Source: Alphaproteobacteria bacterium UBA4588
GTDB lineage: Bacteria; Pseudomonadota; Alphaproteobacteria; Puniceispirillales; Puniceispirillaceae
Reading direction: 5' to 3'
Length of the DNA: 15,272 nucleotides
Assembly (NCBI GenBank): GCA_002387605.1
Contig: DGJU01000027.1
Location: 23,263-38,534 of the forward strand
Both the position numbers and the translations under genes were made by a program. Position 1 is the first letter of the stretch. Every line of letters begins with the position of its first letter. A model generated the notes under the pieces. It saw only the letters and a list, made by a program, of their open reading frames with translations, made no database searches and had not been told where the DNA came from. Below are positions 7,001-14,822 of the stretch, piece by piece.

Positions 7001-8641
7001 ATGACAAATCCTTATGAAGAGCATTTACCGAAATGTGATGCAAATTATCAGTCATTAACGCCGCTTAGTTTTTTGGAGCGTGCGGCAACGGTATTTGCTG
7101 ACAGGCCCGCCATTATCCATGGCCAGACACAGCTTAGCTATCATGATTTCTGGCAGATCAGCAAACGCCTCGCAAGCGCCCTCACCCAGCTTAGCATCAC
7201 CCCTGGTGATACTGTCTCTGCGATGATGTCAAACACGCCGGCAATGCTTATCTGTCATCACGGTGTGCCGATGTGCGGCGCTGTATTACATGCGATTAAC
7301 ACCCGTCTGGATGCAGAGGCAATCGCACTCCAGCTTGACCATGCTGATACCAAGATTTTAATCGTTGACCGCGAATTCTCAGAGGTTGCTGAACAGGCCG
7401 TCAAAAAGGCATCTGTAACGCCGCTTATTATTGATTATGATGACCCTGACTATCCAGATGACGCGCCTAAGCCCAAAGGCCAGCTTATTGGCGCCTCAGA
7501 ATGGGAAGATATCCTTGCAACGGGCGATCCTGACTTTATCTGGCGACGGCCACCTGATGAATGGGATGCTATCACCTTAAATTATACGTCTGGGACAACA
7601 GGCATTCCCAAAGGTGTTGTCTATCATCACCGGGCCTGCGCGCTGATGGCTTATAATAATACGATACATGCCGCTATGGGACAGCATAGTGTCTATCTCT
7701 GGTCCTTGCCGATGTTTCATTGTAATGGCTGGTGCTATCCCTGGACATTAGCATTAACAGGCTCAACCCATATTTGTTTGCGATGGGTGCGGGCGGCAGA
7801 AATGTATAGCCTGATTGCAAAACACCGGGTTACGCATCTCTGCGGGGCGCCGATTGTCATGTCGGTTCTGCTAAATGCGGATGATACCGAAAAACAATCC
7901 TTTGAGCAGTCCGTTAATTTCAATGTTGCTGCGGCACCGCCGCCAGAAAGCGTTCTTGCTGCCATGTCTGATGCAGGCTTTATGGTAACCCATGTATATG
8001 GCTTAACAGAGGTCTATGGGCCTGCTGTTGTGAATGTCTGGAAAGAGGAATGGGACCATCTTGATAGGTCTGAGCGGGCCGTAAAACAGGCACGCCAAGG
8101 TGTGTCTTATGCCGGGCTGGAGCGGCTTGATGTGATTGCCCCTGATACAATGCAGCCTGTACCGCGCGATGGCACAACGCTGGGCGAAATCATGATGAGC
8201 GGTAATATCGTTATGAAGGGGTATCTGAAAAATAAGACCGCTACGGAGGCTGCCTTTAAGGGCGGTTATTTTCATACTGGCGATCTGGCAGTTATTCATC
8301 CCGACGGCTATGTCCAAATCAAGGATAGGTCGAAAGACATTATTATTTCAGGCGGTGAAAATATCTCATCTATTGATGTTGAAAATATATTGTTTCAGCA
8401 CCCCGATGTGGCATCTTGTGCGGTAGTTGCTAAACCGGATGAAAAATGGGGTGAAACGCCGATTGCCTTTGTTGAGTTACGTGCTGGCCGCACAGCAACC
8501 GCAGATGAGCTAAGCGCTCATTGCCGCACGCATCTTGCAGGATTTCAGTGCCCTCGACAGATTATTATTGAAGACATCCCGAAAACATCAACCGGAAAAG
8601 TCGAAAAGTTCAAATTACGCGACCGTGCAAAGCAGCTTTAG
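7001..8641 (+). CDS. Acyl-CoA synthetase (AMP-forming, ANL superfamily)
   Basis: The 546-residue protein is a complete adenylate-forming ligase that activates a carboxylic acid with ATP and then CoA. It has the P-loop TSGTTGIPKG (196-205), the MFHCNGW segment (238-244), YGLTE (333-337), TGD with Asp428 (426-428), the hinge DRSKDIIISGGENI (442-455) and the C-terminal PKTSTGK with catalytic Lys533. The N-terminus NPYEEHLP...NYQSLTPLSFLERAA and overall length resemble the medium/short-chain ligase group that includes DmdB, the methylmercaptopropionate-CoA ligase of DMSP breakdown. No DmdA or DmdC neighbours are present, so a DMSP role is not claimed. It is followed 70 bp later by an MFS carrier, which may import the acid. 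Function as acyl-CoA ligase is firm, substrate open. Confidence 0.95.
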   Translation: MTNPYEEHLPKCDANYQSLTPLSFLERAATVFADRPAIIHGQTQLSYHDFWQISKRLASALTQLSITPGDTVSAMMSNTPAMLICHHGVPMCGAVLHAINTRLDAEAIALQLDHADTKILIVDREFSEVAEQAVKKASVTPLIIDYDDPDYPDDAPKPKGQLIGASEWEDILATGDPDFIWRRPPDEWDAITLNYTSGTTGIPKGVVYHHRACALMAYNNTIHAAMGQHSVYLWSLPMFHCNGWCYPWTLALTGSTHICLRWVRAAEMYSLIAKHRVTHLCGAPIVMSVLLNADDTEKQSFEQSVNFNVAAAPPPESVLAAMSDAGFMVTHVYGLTEVYGPAVVNVWKEEWDHLDRSERAVKQARQGVSYAGLERLDVIAPDTMQPVPRDGTTLGEIMMSGNIVMKGYLKNKTATEAAFKGGYFHTGDLAVIHPDGYVQIKDRSKDIIISGGENISSIDVENILFQHPDVASCAVVAKPDEKWGETPIAFVELRAGRTATADELSAHCRTHLAGFQCPRQIIIEDIPKTSTGKVEKFKLRDRAKQL

Positions 8642-8711
8642 AATATTGCTTTCTGCCCTCACCAAAAAAACAAACGGCCCTTTTAACAATAAACCTTCAC
8701 ATTAGGCATTT

Positions 8712-9932
8712 ATGATTGATCCCAAAATCCATGACAGTTCATATTCCTGGTTCCGGCTGGCTATCACATTAACAATAGCCATTTTTGCCAATACTGGGAT
8801 GTGGGCCGTAATTACAATCATGCCAGCACTTGAGGCTGAGTTTGTTACCAGCCGCGCGCTTACCTCCCTTCCTTTTACCTTCAATATGATTGGCTTTGCT
8901 GTTGGTAATCTTGTCATTGGGGTGATTATTGACCGGTTTGGGATTACCATTTCAATTATTTCTGCTGCCCTCCTATCTGGGCTTGCCTATCTGTTATCTA
9001 CTCAGGCAGATTCGATTTATTTTCTGTCTATTGTGCATCTTATGCTTGGCTTTGGCTGTGCGGCTGGGTTTGGCCCGCTGATTACTGATATTTCGCATTG
9101 GTTCTTGCGGCGGCGCGGCATTGCTGTAGCGCTGACAGCAAGTGGAAATTACCTTGCCGGCGCTATCTGGCCGGCTTTGCTATCGGGTGTTCTGGCAACT
9201 CATGGCTGGCGAGAGGTATATATTACACTCGCCATTATCACTGTTGTTGTGATCATTCCTCTAGCGTTTTTACTGCGGCGCACCGTGCCAGAAAGCGCGC
9301 ATAATATTGCAGCCGAAAAAGTAGCTGAAAATACAGCAAAAACAAATCTCTCACCACGACGTCTGCAAATTTTACTCTCGATAGCGGGGGTGAGTTGCTG
9401 TGTTGCCATGTCGATGCCTCAGGTCCATATCGTGTCATACTGTGTTGGTCTGGGCTATGGGCCTGCCATTGGGGCTCAGATGCTATCATTGATGCTGTTC
9501 GGGGGTGTTTTCAGCCGCGTTATCTCCGGCCTTGCCGCAGATAAAATTGGCGGCATTTATACATTGTTAATTGGCTCCTCATTACAATGCCTTGCGCTTT
9601 TGATGTATCTTCCGTTTGACGGCATGGCATCTTTATATGTTGTGAGCCTTATTTTTGGTCTGGCGCAAGGCGGCATTGTGCCAAGCTATGCTGTCATAGT
9701 CAGAGAATATCTTCCGCCCAAAGAAGCCGGCGCTCGGGTTGGGTTTGTGATTATGATGACCATTATTGGTATGGCGCTTGGTGGCTGGATGTCCGGTTGG
9801 ATTTATGAGCTCACCGGGTCCTATCAGATGGCATTCATCAATGGTATCATTTGGAACGGACTAAATATGGCCATTATATTATGGATATTGCTCCGTGGCA
9901 CCAAACAACGCCCCCAGCTCGCCGCAGGATAA
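8712..9932 (+). CDS. MFS transporter, possible organic-acid carrier
   Basis: A 406-residue protein with about twelve hydrophobic helices in two halves joined by a charged loop near residues 195-215. The loop after helix 2 has the MFS motif-A-like GVIIDRFG and the second half has the equivalent SGLAADKIGG. FWLRRR-type basic residues (HWFLRRRGIAVALTASG) follow helix 4, as in monocarboxylate/oxalate-formate type carriers. Such proteins move small organic anions across the inner membrane. Its position 70 bp downstream of the acyl-CoA synthetase on the same strand suggests that it imports the ligase substrate (inference). No strong ribosome binding site precedes the ATG. The stop codon is only 1 bp from the stop of the convergent hydrolase gene. 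Confidence 0.93.
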   Translation: MIDPKIHDSSYSWFRLAITLTIAIFANTGMWAVITIMPALEAEFVTSRALTSLPFTFNMIGFAVGNLVIGVIIDRFGITISIISAALLSGLAYLLSTQADSIYFLSIVHLMLGFGCAAGFGPLITDISHWFLRRRGIAVALTASGNYLAGAIWPALLSGVLATHGWREVYITLAIITVVVIIPLAFLLRRTVPESAHNIAAEKVAENTAKTNLSPRRLQILLSIAGVSCCVAMSMPQVHIVSYCVGLGYGPAIGAQMLSLMLFGGVFSRVISGLAADKIGGIYTLLIGSSLQCLALLMYLPFDGMASLYVVSLIFGLAQGGIVPSYAVIVREYLPPKEAGARVGFVIMMTIIGMALGGWMSGWIYELTGSYQMAFINGIIWNGLNMAIILWILLRGTKQRPQLAAG

Positions 9933-9933
9933 T

Positions 9934-10632
9934 CTAGCAAGCGCCAAGCCAGTCTGTAAGCGCTTCTGTTACGAGATGAGGCGCCTCAAGGGGCGGCAGA
10001 TGGCCTGCTTTATCAATAATACGAAGCCGCGCACCTGAAATCAGCTCTGCCATCATCTGGTGTTTTTCAACCGGGCATAATTTATCGTCTGCGCCGCACA
10101 AAATAAGACAAGGCACAGAAATAGCCCGCAACGTGTCGCACTGGTCTATGCGTTCTAAAAGCGCGCGTGATTGATCAATAAAAACTGAACTGCCAAGATC
10201 GCGAGCCATCGTCATACAAAGTGCCAGAATGCTCTCGGTTTTGGCACTATCAGAAAGATAAAGCGGCTTCATTTCATCTGCTATTATGGCATCCATACCG
10301 CCGCGCTTCGCCTCAGCTATCTGTCGGATACGCCTGACCTTCCCCACCTCTGTTTCGGCAAGCGGATTGGTATCAAGCAACGCAAGCCGGGTAACACGTG
10401 ATGGCGCCTGACGCATCATTTCCATCGCAAGAATGCCACCCATTGAAAGACCAGCTAAGGCAAAGGATTGCGGTGCATCCCTTAGAATATGTGCTGCCAT
10501 ATCTGCTAGATTATCAGCCCCTGTCATCGCAGGCACAAAAACGGGGCGCGATAGCTGAAGCTGCGTGACTTGCTGTGTAAACAGCCGGTGGTCACACATA
10601 AATCCAGGGAGCAAAAGAACAGGATCATTCAT
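9934..10632 (-). CDS. Alpha/beta hydrolase fold protein
   Basis: A 232-residue alpha/beta hydrolase. The start VLLLPGFMCDHRLF carries the oxyanion-loop region, the nucleophile elbow GLSMGG gives Ser63, the acid is Asp183 in CGADDKLCP and the catalytic His is His211 in AGHLPPLE. The triad is complete, so an active serine esterase, thioesterase, lactonase or C-C hydrolase is expected in the cytoplasm; no signal peptide is seen. It is the last gene of the leftward operon, 58 bp after the MetE-like gene. That gap carries an inverted repeat followed by an AAGG ribosome binding site. Whether it works in the SnoaL/cupin/MetE pathway or is separately expressed cannot be decided from the sequence. Family is secure, substrate unknown. 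Confidence 0.93.
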   Translation of the reverse strand: MNDPVLLLPGFMCDHRLFTQQVTQLQLSRPVFVPAMTGADNLADMAAHILRDAPQSFALAGLSMGGILAMEMMRQAPSRVTRLALLDTNPLAETEVGKVRRIRQIAEAKRGGMDAIIADEMKPLYLSDSAKTESILALCMTMARDLGSSVFIDQSRALLERIDQCDTLRAISVPCLILCGADDKLCPVEKHQMMAELISGARLRIIDKAGHLPPLEAPHLVTEALTDWLGAC

Positions 10633-10644
10633 GCTAAATACCTT

Positions 10645-10664
10645 AACTATCGCTTTATATAGTT
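10645..10664. repeat. Inverted repeat between the MetE-like and hydrolase genes
   Basis: AACTAT (10645-10650) and ATAGTT (10659-10664) form a 6-bp inverted repeat around an 8-nt centre, immediately upstream of the hydrolase ribosome binding site. There is no T-run after it, so it is not a classical terminator. It could be an operator, an mRNA-processing hairpin or chance in AT-rich sequence. A TATATT just upstream on the minus strand could serve as a -10 for an internal promoter, but no good -35 is present. Confidence 0.35.
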
Positions 10665-10690
10665 GATGTAATATACTGTTTTAGCGTGAT

Positions 10691-11809
10691 TTAAAGAAGC
10701 TTAATACCCTCTTTCAGCATCGATAATTTTGCCCAACCAATTTCAGCTTCAACTGCCCCAAAACCGGCAAAGGTGCCAAACCCACAATCAGACCCTGCTA
10801 TCACACGCTCAGCCCCAACAATATCAACAAACCGCTTCAGGCGCTGGGCAACAAGCTCGGGATGTTCAACAAAATTTGTTGTGGTATCAAGCACGCCGGG
10901 AACAAGAATTTTGTCAGCTGGAATCTCATCTTTGCGTTTCTCAAACACTGTCCATTCATGTGCATGACGCGGATTTGATGTTTCAAAAAGGACATAGCGC
11001 GCATGCGCTTTCATAAGTGTTGTAAACACAACATCCATGGGAATATCGCAAATATGCGGGCCTTCATAATTTCCCCAGCAAATATGAATTCTGATTTTTT
11101 CTTTCGGCAAGCCATCAAGCGCAAAATTTAACGCCTTAACATGACTTTCTGCTACTTCCACAAATTCTTCATCGCTTAGGTCTGCAAATAACATATGGCG
11201 CGAGAGGGCTAAATCAGGACAATCCAGCTGTAAATCAAGTCCAGATTCAATAATGGTTCTGTACTCAACTCTCATTGCTTCAGCAAGCGCCTGCAGATAA
11301 TCCTGCCGGTTATCATACCAGTCATTCTGCAAAAATAGAGAGATAACCCCCGGTGACGCAGCATTCATGAACCCTTGACGAGCGCCGTTACGCGCCATAG
11401 CAGCGGTAAGATTCTGGATATCTTTTTCAAGCTCGCCATTATCAAGAGGCGCTACCGGTCCTGTACACATGGGGCGTGCATAAGTTGGCGTGCCGCCACT
11501 ATCGGCAAGGCGCTGCAGGAAGCCAGGGAAGAGCTTTAGGTCGGCAGGCGCATTGCGCGGGCTATCACCTGAAAAACCGGAATAACGGTCTTTGACATAT
11601 GTTGCGTAAGAAATTTTTGATGTTTCACCGTCTGATACAATATCAATGCCTGCTTTAACCTGACGTTTTACAAGCATATCGACATGCTGCGCCATAACGT
11701 CATCAAAGTGAGGCTGGTCAATCACCTCTCCCTTTTCTCTGGCAAAGAGCAGGTCAGTAACCTCTTCTGAACGCGGCAAAGAGCCAACATGTGTTGTTTT
11801 GATTGTCAT
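10691..11809 (-). CDS. Core MetE-like zinc methyltransferase (cobalamin-independent methionine synthase II family)
   Basis: The 372-residue protein corresponds to the C-terminal catalytic barrel of MetE alone, without the N-terminal half of the usual 750-residue enzyme. It starts with TTHVGSLPRS and contains GIDIVSDGE (54-62). All four expected zinc ligands are visible: His242 and Cys244 in IHICWGN, Glu276 in VLFETSNPR and Cys342 in GSDCGFG. The family activates a thiol on zinc and includes methionine synthases, archaeal and bacterial core MetE forms and epoxyalkane:coenzyme M transferase. Its start overlaps the bicupin stop as TAATG, so translation is probably coupled. The catabolic-looking neighbours rather than methionine genes argue for a special methyl or alkyl acceptor, though a core methionine synthase remains possible. 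The nature of the substrate is inference. Confidence 0.9.
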   Translation of the reverse strand: MTIKTTHVGSLPRSEEVTDLLFAREKGEVIDQPHFDDVMAQHVDMLVKRQVKAGIDIVSDGETSKISYATYVKDRYSGFSGDSPRNAPADLKLFPGFLQRLADSGGTPTYARPMCTGPVAPLDNGELEKDIQNLTAAMARNGARQGFMNAASPGVISLFLQNDWYDNRQDYLQALAEAMRVEYRTIIESGLDLQLDCPDLALSRHMLFADLSDEEFVEVAESHVKALNFALDGLPKEKIRIHICWGNYEGPHICDIPMDVVFTTLMKAHARYVLFETSNPRHAHEWTVFEKRKDEIPADKILVPGVLDTTTNFVEHPELVAQRLKRFVDIVGAERVIAGSDCGFGTFAGFGAVEAEIGWAKLSMLKEGIKLL

Positions 11810-12771
11810 TATTTTGTCCTTTCATGCCAGCTTGGCCCAGCTGGGTCAGCCGTACTTTGAATGCGGTACATGGCCGCCTCACCTGCCATTGCTGGCGTAA
11901 TATGACGTTCAACACCCGGTCTCACAAGCGCTGTATCGCCCGGCGCAAGGGTAAGCTGCTCTGCATCCAACTGCAGCTTCCAATGACCTTGCACAGGCAT
12001 AAGAACTTCATATTCGTCGGTTGAATAGGCAGCGGTAAGAGAGACGCTGGAAATGAAATCAACCCGAAAGCCGGGGCGATCAAAAATGATGCCGCCTGCC
12101 CCAATAACCTCAACAGGGCGGCGGGCTGACAGCGCAAGTAAATCAAGATAACGTGCTGTCCAGCGCGGCACAACATCGGCAATATCAGGCTCTGCCATAA
12201 GCGCCAGCTGGTCTTCTGGCATGACAGCCATTGCTGATATGTCAGCTGGCAGCGTCTGGCCACGTTTTGTATCATAAAGGCTTCCATTATCGCCGAGGAC
12301 AAGGCCATGTTCGCGTGCATCTTCGATAACTTGTGGCGCCCAGATTACACCGCCGCCAGCATCATCGCCGCCAAGAATAGCCATAATCATCCCATAATCA
12401 GTGCCAATATTCTCAAACCCCCGAAACATGCCTGTCGGAATATTGAAAATATCACCTGGCTCAAGAATAACCTCTCCTGCCGTACCCCAGCGACCCCAGA
12501 AAAACCGCCACCGGCCTGATAGAACAAAAAACACCTCAGCTGTTCTATGGGTGTGAAGCGAATTCCGGCATCGGGGCGGCTGCCCAGCGGCTCCTATGTT
12601 AAAGCCCGGCGTTTGTTTTATATGAACATGCTGGTCAGCTGATTCAGAAACGCCGCCGCCAATAATGGTAAAATTTTCTTTTTGGTCTGATCCCGGTGTA
12701 TGAGCATCGATAAAAGCTGTCTTACAGGGAATAAGGTCACCATAACGGACCAGTTGAACTGAGGATGTCAT
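11809..12771 (-). CDS. Bicupin domain protein
   Basis: A 320-residue protein with two cupin barrels, from the chosen start. The first has a metal-binding HTHRTAE (His73, His75, Glu79) followed by EVFFVLSG and the second motif GDIFNIPTGMFRGFEN, in which the usual final His is Arg117. The second barrel (about 245-305) has lost the HxH pair (TDEYEV) but keeps PGD...RPGVERH with His290. Thus one plausible metal site exists, of three ligands. Cupins of this layout include gentisate-type dioxygenases, isomerases and oxalate-type decarboxylases. The start at 12771 gives an ATGA overlap with the SnoaL-like stop and has GGAGA six bases upstream. A longer start at 12807 would overlap the upstream gene by about 40 bp and is less likely. 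Enzyme class is open. Confidence 0.85.
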   Translation of the reverse strand: MTSSVQLVRYGDLIPCKTAFIDAHTPGSDQKENFTIIGGGVSESADQHVHIKQTPGFNIGAAGQPPRCRNSLHTHRTAEVFFVLSGRWRFFWGRWGTAGEVILEPGDIFNIPTGMFRGFENIGTDYGMIMAILGGDDAGGGVIWAPQVIEDAREHGLVLGDNGSLYDTKRGQTLPADISAMAVMPEDQLALMAEPDIADVVPRWTARYLDLLALSARRPVEVIGAGGIIFDRPGFRVDFISSVSLTAAYSTDEYEVLMPVQGHWKLQLDAEQLTLAPGDTALVRPGVERHITPAMAGEAAMYRIQSTADPAGPSWHERTK

Positions 12772-12782
12772 GTGATATCTCC
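12768..12782 (-). promoter_or_regulatory. ATGA coupling site and ribosome binding site of the bicupin gene
   Basis: The stop of the upstream SnoaL-like gene (TGA, 12768-12770) and the ATG of the bicupin gene (12769-12771) overlap as ATGA. GGAGA at 12778-12782 on the minus strand is 6 bases upstream. This decides the bicupin start and predicts translational coupling. Confidence 0.65.
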
Positions 12783-13745
12783 GGTATGGAGGTGAATTTG
12801 TTTCCATATAGCGACTTCATCAAATAGCACCCATTCGCGCCGCAGCCCCCATGGGCCATATTCAGCATGGCTGGCTCCCATAATATAAACCTCTGCCCCT
12901 GTTGGACGGCCATAACGACCATAGCCTTCATGTTTTCCGTGCAAAGACCAGCGGATTGCAGCTCGTGGCGGCATAAGAGGGTCATCACGGCCAATCTGAT
13001 GGTCGATAGTCAGGCGGGCATTTGGAAAGCTGGAGCGCAATTCCATCCAGAACTTATCAGCCCCCTCAAAACTTCTGACCTCTTCACCACAGGGGCAATA
13101 AAGATGGCATGCTCGGTCATATTCTGCCCTGATAACAGACATTTCTGCCCCCATTATCTGCTGAAGCATACTGGCATATCTCTGCCCCCATTCATTTTCA
13201 TTACCACGTCCTTTATAGGGGCCTGGTTTATCGATTGCAGGCGTAAACGGCTTACTACAGGCCTCAGCGCCGCCTTCGGCAACAATAAGGTCGCGCGCAT
13301 AATTCGGAACCGACCACCCCATCTGCGTGACGATGGCGCCTTGATCGCGGATAAGCCATTCATCATTAATTTGATTATTGATGGCATGACAGTCAGCAAT
13401 CACGCGATAGGTCAGCGTTTTGCCAGTTGCCGACCCATACACACCAGAACCAAGATGGGTCGCGGTAGACAGAATACGGTGCGATGACAGCATGCCGTCT
13501 TCAGGAGTGCCTGACCAGATAACATCTTCACCAAGCAGCCTGCGGTCCGGAAATTCAGCAAGCGTTGCCATTGTTGCTGAGATAACATCGCCATTACCAA
13601 TAACGACAGACCCAGGCGAGCGCACAACAATATCATCACTATAATAGTGATGCAGGGTTGCCAGACCGCGATCTTCCCAAATCTCTTTGGTAATACCGAG
13701 TATATAATCTGGAAAATCTGAGAACTTTGAATCAAAGCCTTTCAT
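12768..13745 (-). CDS. SnoaL-like/NTF2-fold protein, two domains (first copy)
   Basis: A 325-residue protein that I read as two NTF2/SnoaL-type domains, about 20-145 and 190-318. The first has SDDIVVRSPG (36-45), TGKTLTYRVIADCHAINNQ (108-125) and EWLIRDQG (129-136). The second has the cone start IMGAEMSVIRAEYDRACHLYCP, GADKFWMELRSSFPNA (228-243) and the closing REWVLFDEVAIWKQI (303-317), the typical strand-helix end of the fold. SnoaL-fold proteins include polyketide cyclases, ketosteroid-isomerase-like enzymes and many uncharacterised members. AAGGAG (13752-13757) is 6 bases before the ATG. The stop overlaps the bicupin start. It is the most divergent of three neighbouring paralogs, so it may have a distinct substrate or only bind ligand. 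The reaction is unknown. Confidence 0.8.
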   Translation of the reverse strand: MKGFDSKFSDFPDYILGITKEIWEDRGLATLHHYYSDDIVVRSPGSVVIGNGDVISATMATLAEFPDRRLLGEDVIWSGTPEDGMLSSHRILSTATHLGSGVYGSATGKTLTYRVIADCHAINNQINDEWLIRDQGAIVTQMGWSVPNYARDLIVAEGGAEACSKPFTPAIDKPGPYKGRGNENEWGQRYASMLQQIMGAEMSVIRAEYDRACHLYCPCGEEVRSFEGADKFWMELRSSFPNARLTIDHQIGRDDPLMPPRAAIRWSLHGKHEGYGRYGRPTGAEVYIMGASHAEYGPWGLRREWVLFDEVAIWKQIHLHTGDIT

Positions 13746-13796
13746 TTGTGGCTCCTTTTGCCCTGAAAAATAGTCATAGATTATGCATCCCGTCCG

Positions 13797-14822
13797 CTAG
13801 GACCTAAGAGGTTTATATGTCATCTCTCGCATCCGCTGAAGCACATCAACGCCAAGTTGATGCCAGACATCCAGAAGATCAACAAGGACCCAATTTTCCC
13901 GGATTAACCCGTTTTCAAGACGCCAAAAATCAAGTGACTTCACCGTAATGAATTTATCTGTTGGCGCTATCCCAAGCCAGCCGCCGCCTGAATGCGTTTG
14001 CGCCATAGTTGGCCAGCCGGTTACAGCGGCATATTGACCATCAGCAAAAAAATACGGCTTTGTTTTTTCGTGATGCGTTCCACGGTCAGGCATTGCCGCC
14101 AAAAACGGTTTCTGGTGCCGGTCACGAAACCCGTCGATACCCCGGCTTGTTCCGATACCTGCAGGACCGTACCAATTCATCTTCGGATGCCAGAATTTAT
14201 CCATCTGCATAACAGATGCATCACCTTGTAAGGGATGATATTGCAGATATTTCAGCATCTCTAGAACATGGCGCCGCGTTGCATTGCATTCTGCTTCGTT
14301 GCGGGGGGGCAATGACAGCCCATCTTGGGGTGCTGGTCCCGGCACATGCCATTCGCGCCCCAAAGCAGGACCCATTGGCCAAGCACCTGCCTGAAGCATA
14401 AGTTCTGGGATATCCCACAAAACCTGTACCTCACAAACCTTATTATCTTCAAAACGATAAAATTCATGAAAGCGCATATGCACAAACTGGCCCGAAGGCA
14501 AAATATCATACCACGGGCTCATGAAGCTGCCAACATAGCTGCCGGCACACCCAACCCAAGCTTGTCCCTCTTCATCATCACCTGCAACAATAAGATAATC
14601 ACGGCGTTCCAGATCAGGAAGCGCGTCCAGAAGAGGAAAAAAGACTGTATTTAACAAAAATTCAGTGCCCTGCCCCTCACCAATAGGGTGGGCATATCGG
14701 CAGATAACATCAGTATCAAACAGAACCTTACAGGCTGATTTCAGCCCTGAGGCAGATGCATTATAGAGCGCTTCACGAAATGGTGTAAGCGCAGCTTTAA
14801 TCGCGGCATGCCGGTCTGTCAC
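13797..14822 (-). CDS. SnoaL-like/NTF2-fold protein, two domains (second copy)
   Basis: A 341-residue protein with two SnoaL-type halves. The first ends in HEFYRFEDNKVCEVQVLWDI (119-138) and the second in SLDFWRLENGLIRENWVLVD (296-315), the same 'FxRxExxKIxExWVxxD' closing strand. They are joined by a proline/glycine-rich linker at about 150-175 (GPALGREWHVPGPAP). A fused or duplicated fold is therefore clear by eye. The second half aligns with the truncated third copy at its right: GIGTSRGIDGFRDRHQKPF against GCGTKNGLQAFQDNWQRPF and a shared LGVD near the end. It starts with GTG at 14822, whose GTGA overlaps the stop of the third copy, and ends 51 bp before the first copy. I cannot name the substrate. 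A polyketide-cyclase-like or isomerase/dehydratase role is the family-level guess. Confidence 0.82.
   Translation of the reverse strand: MTDRHAAIKAALTPFREALYNASASGLKSACKVLFDTDVICRYAHPIGEGQGTEFLLNTVFFPLLDALPDLERRDYLIVAGDDEEGQAWVGCAGSYVGSFMSPWYDILPSGQFVHMRFHEFYRFEDNKVCEVQVLWDIPELMLQAGAWPMGPALGREWHVPGPAPQDGLSLPPRNEAECNATRRHVLEMLKYLQYHPLQGDASVMQMDKFWHPKMNWYGPAGIGTSRGIDGFRDRHQKPFLAAMPDRGTHHEKTKPYFFADGQYAAVTGWPTMAQTHSGGGWLGIAPTDKFITVKSLDFWRLENGLIRENWVLVDLLDVWHQLGVDVLQRMREMTYKPLRS

Noticed and set aside
937..8641. A DMSP demethylation pathway built from the crotonase (as DmdD) and the ligase (as DmdB)
   Set aside because: The crotonase lacks both catalytic Glu residues needed by DmdD, the genes are 5 kb apart, and no DmdA or DmdC homolog is present. 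Only the ligase resemblance is kept.
10691..11809. A SAM or cobalamin riboswitch upstream of the MetE-like gene
   Set aside because: The start overlaps the upstream stop codon as TAATG, so there is no leader region for a riboswitch.
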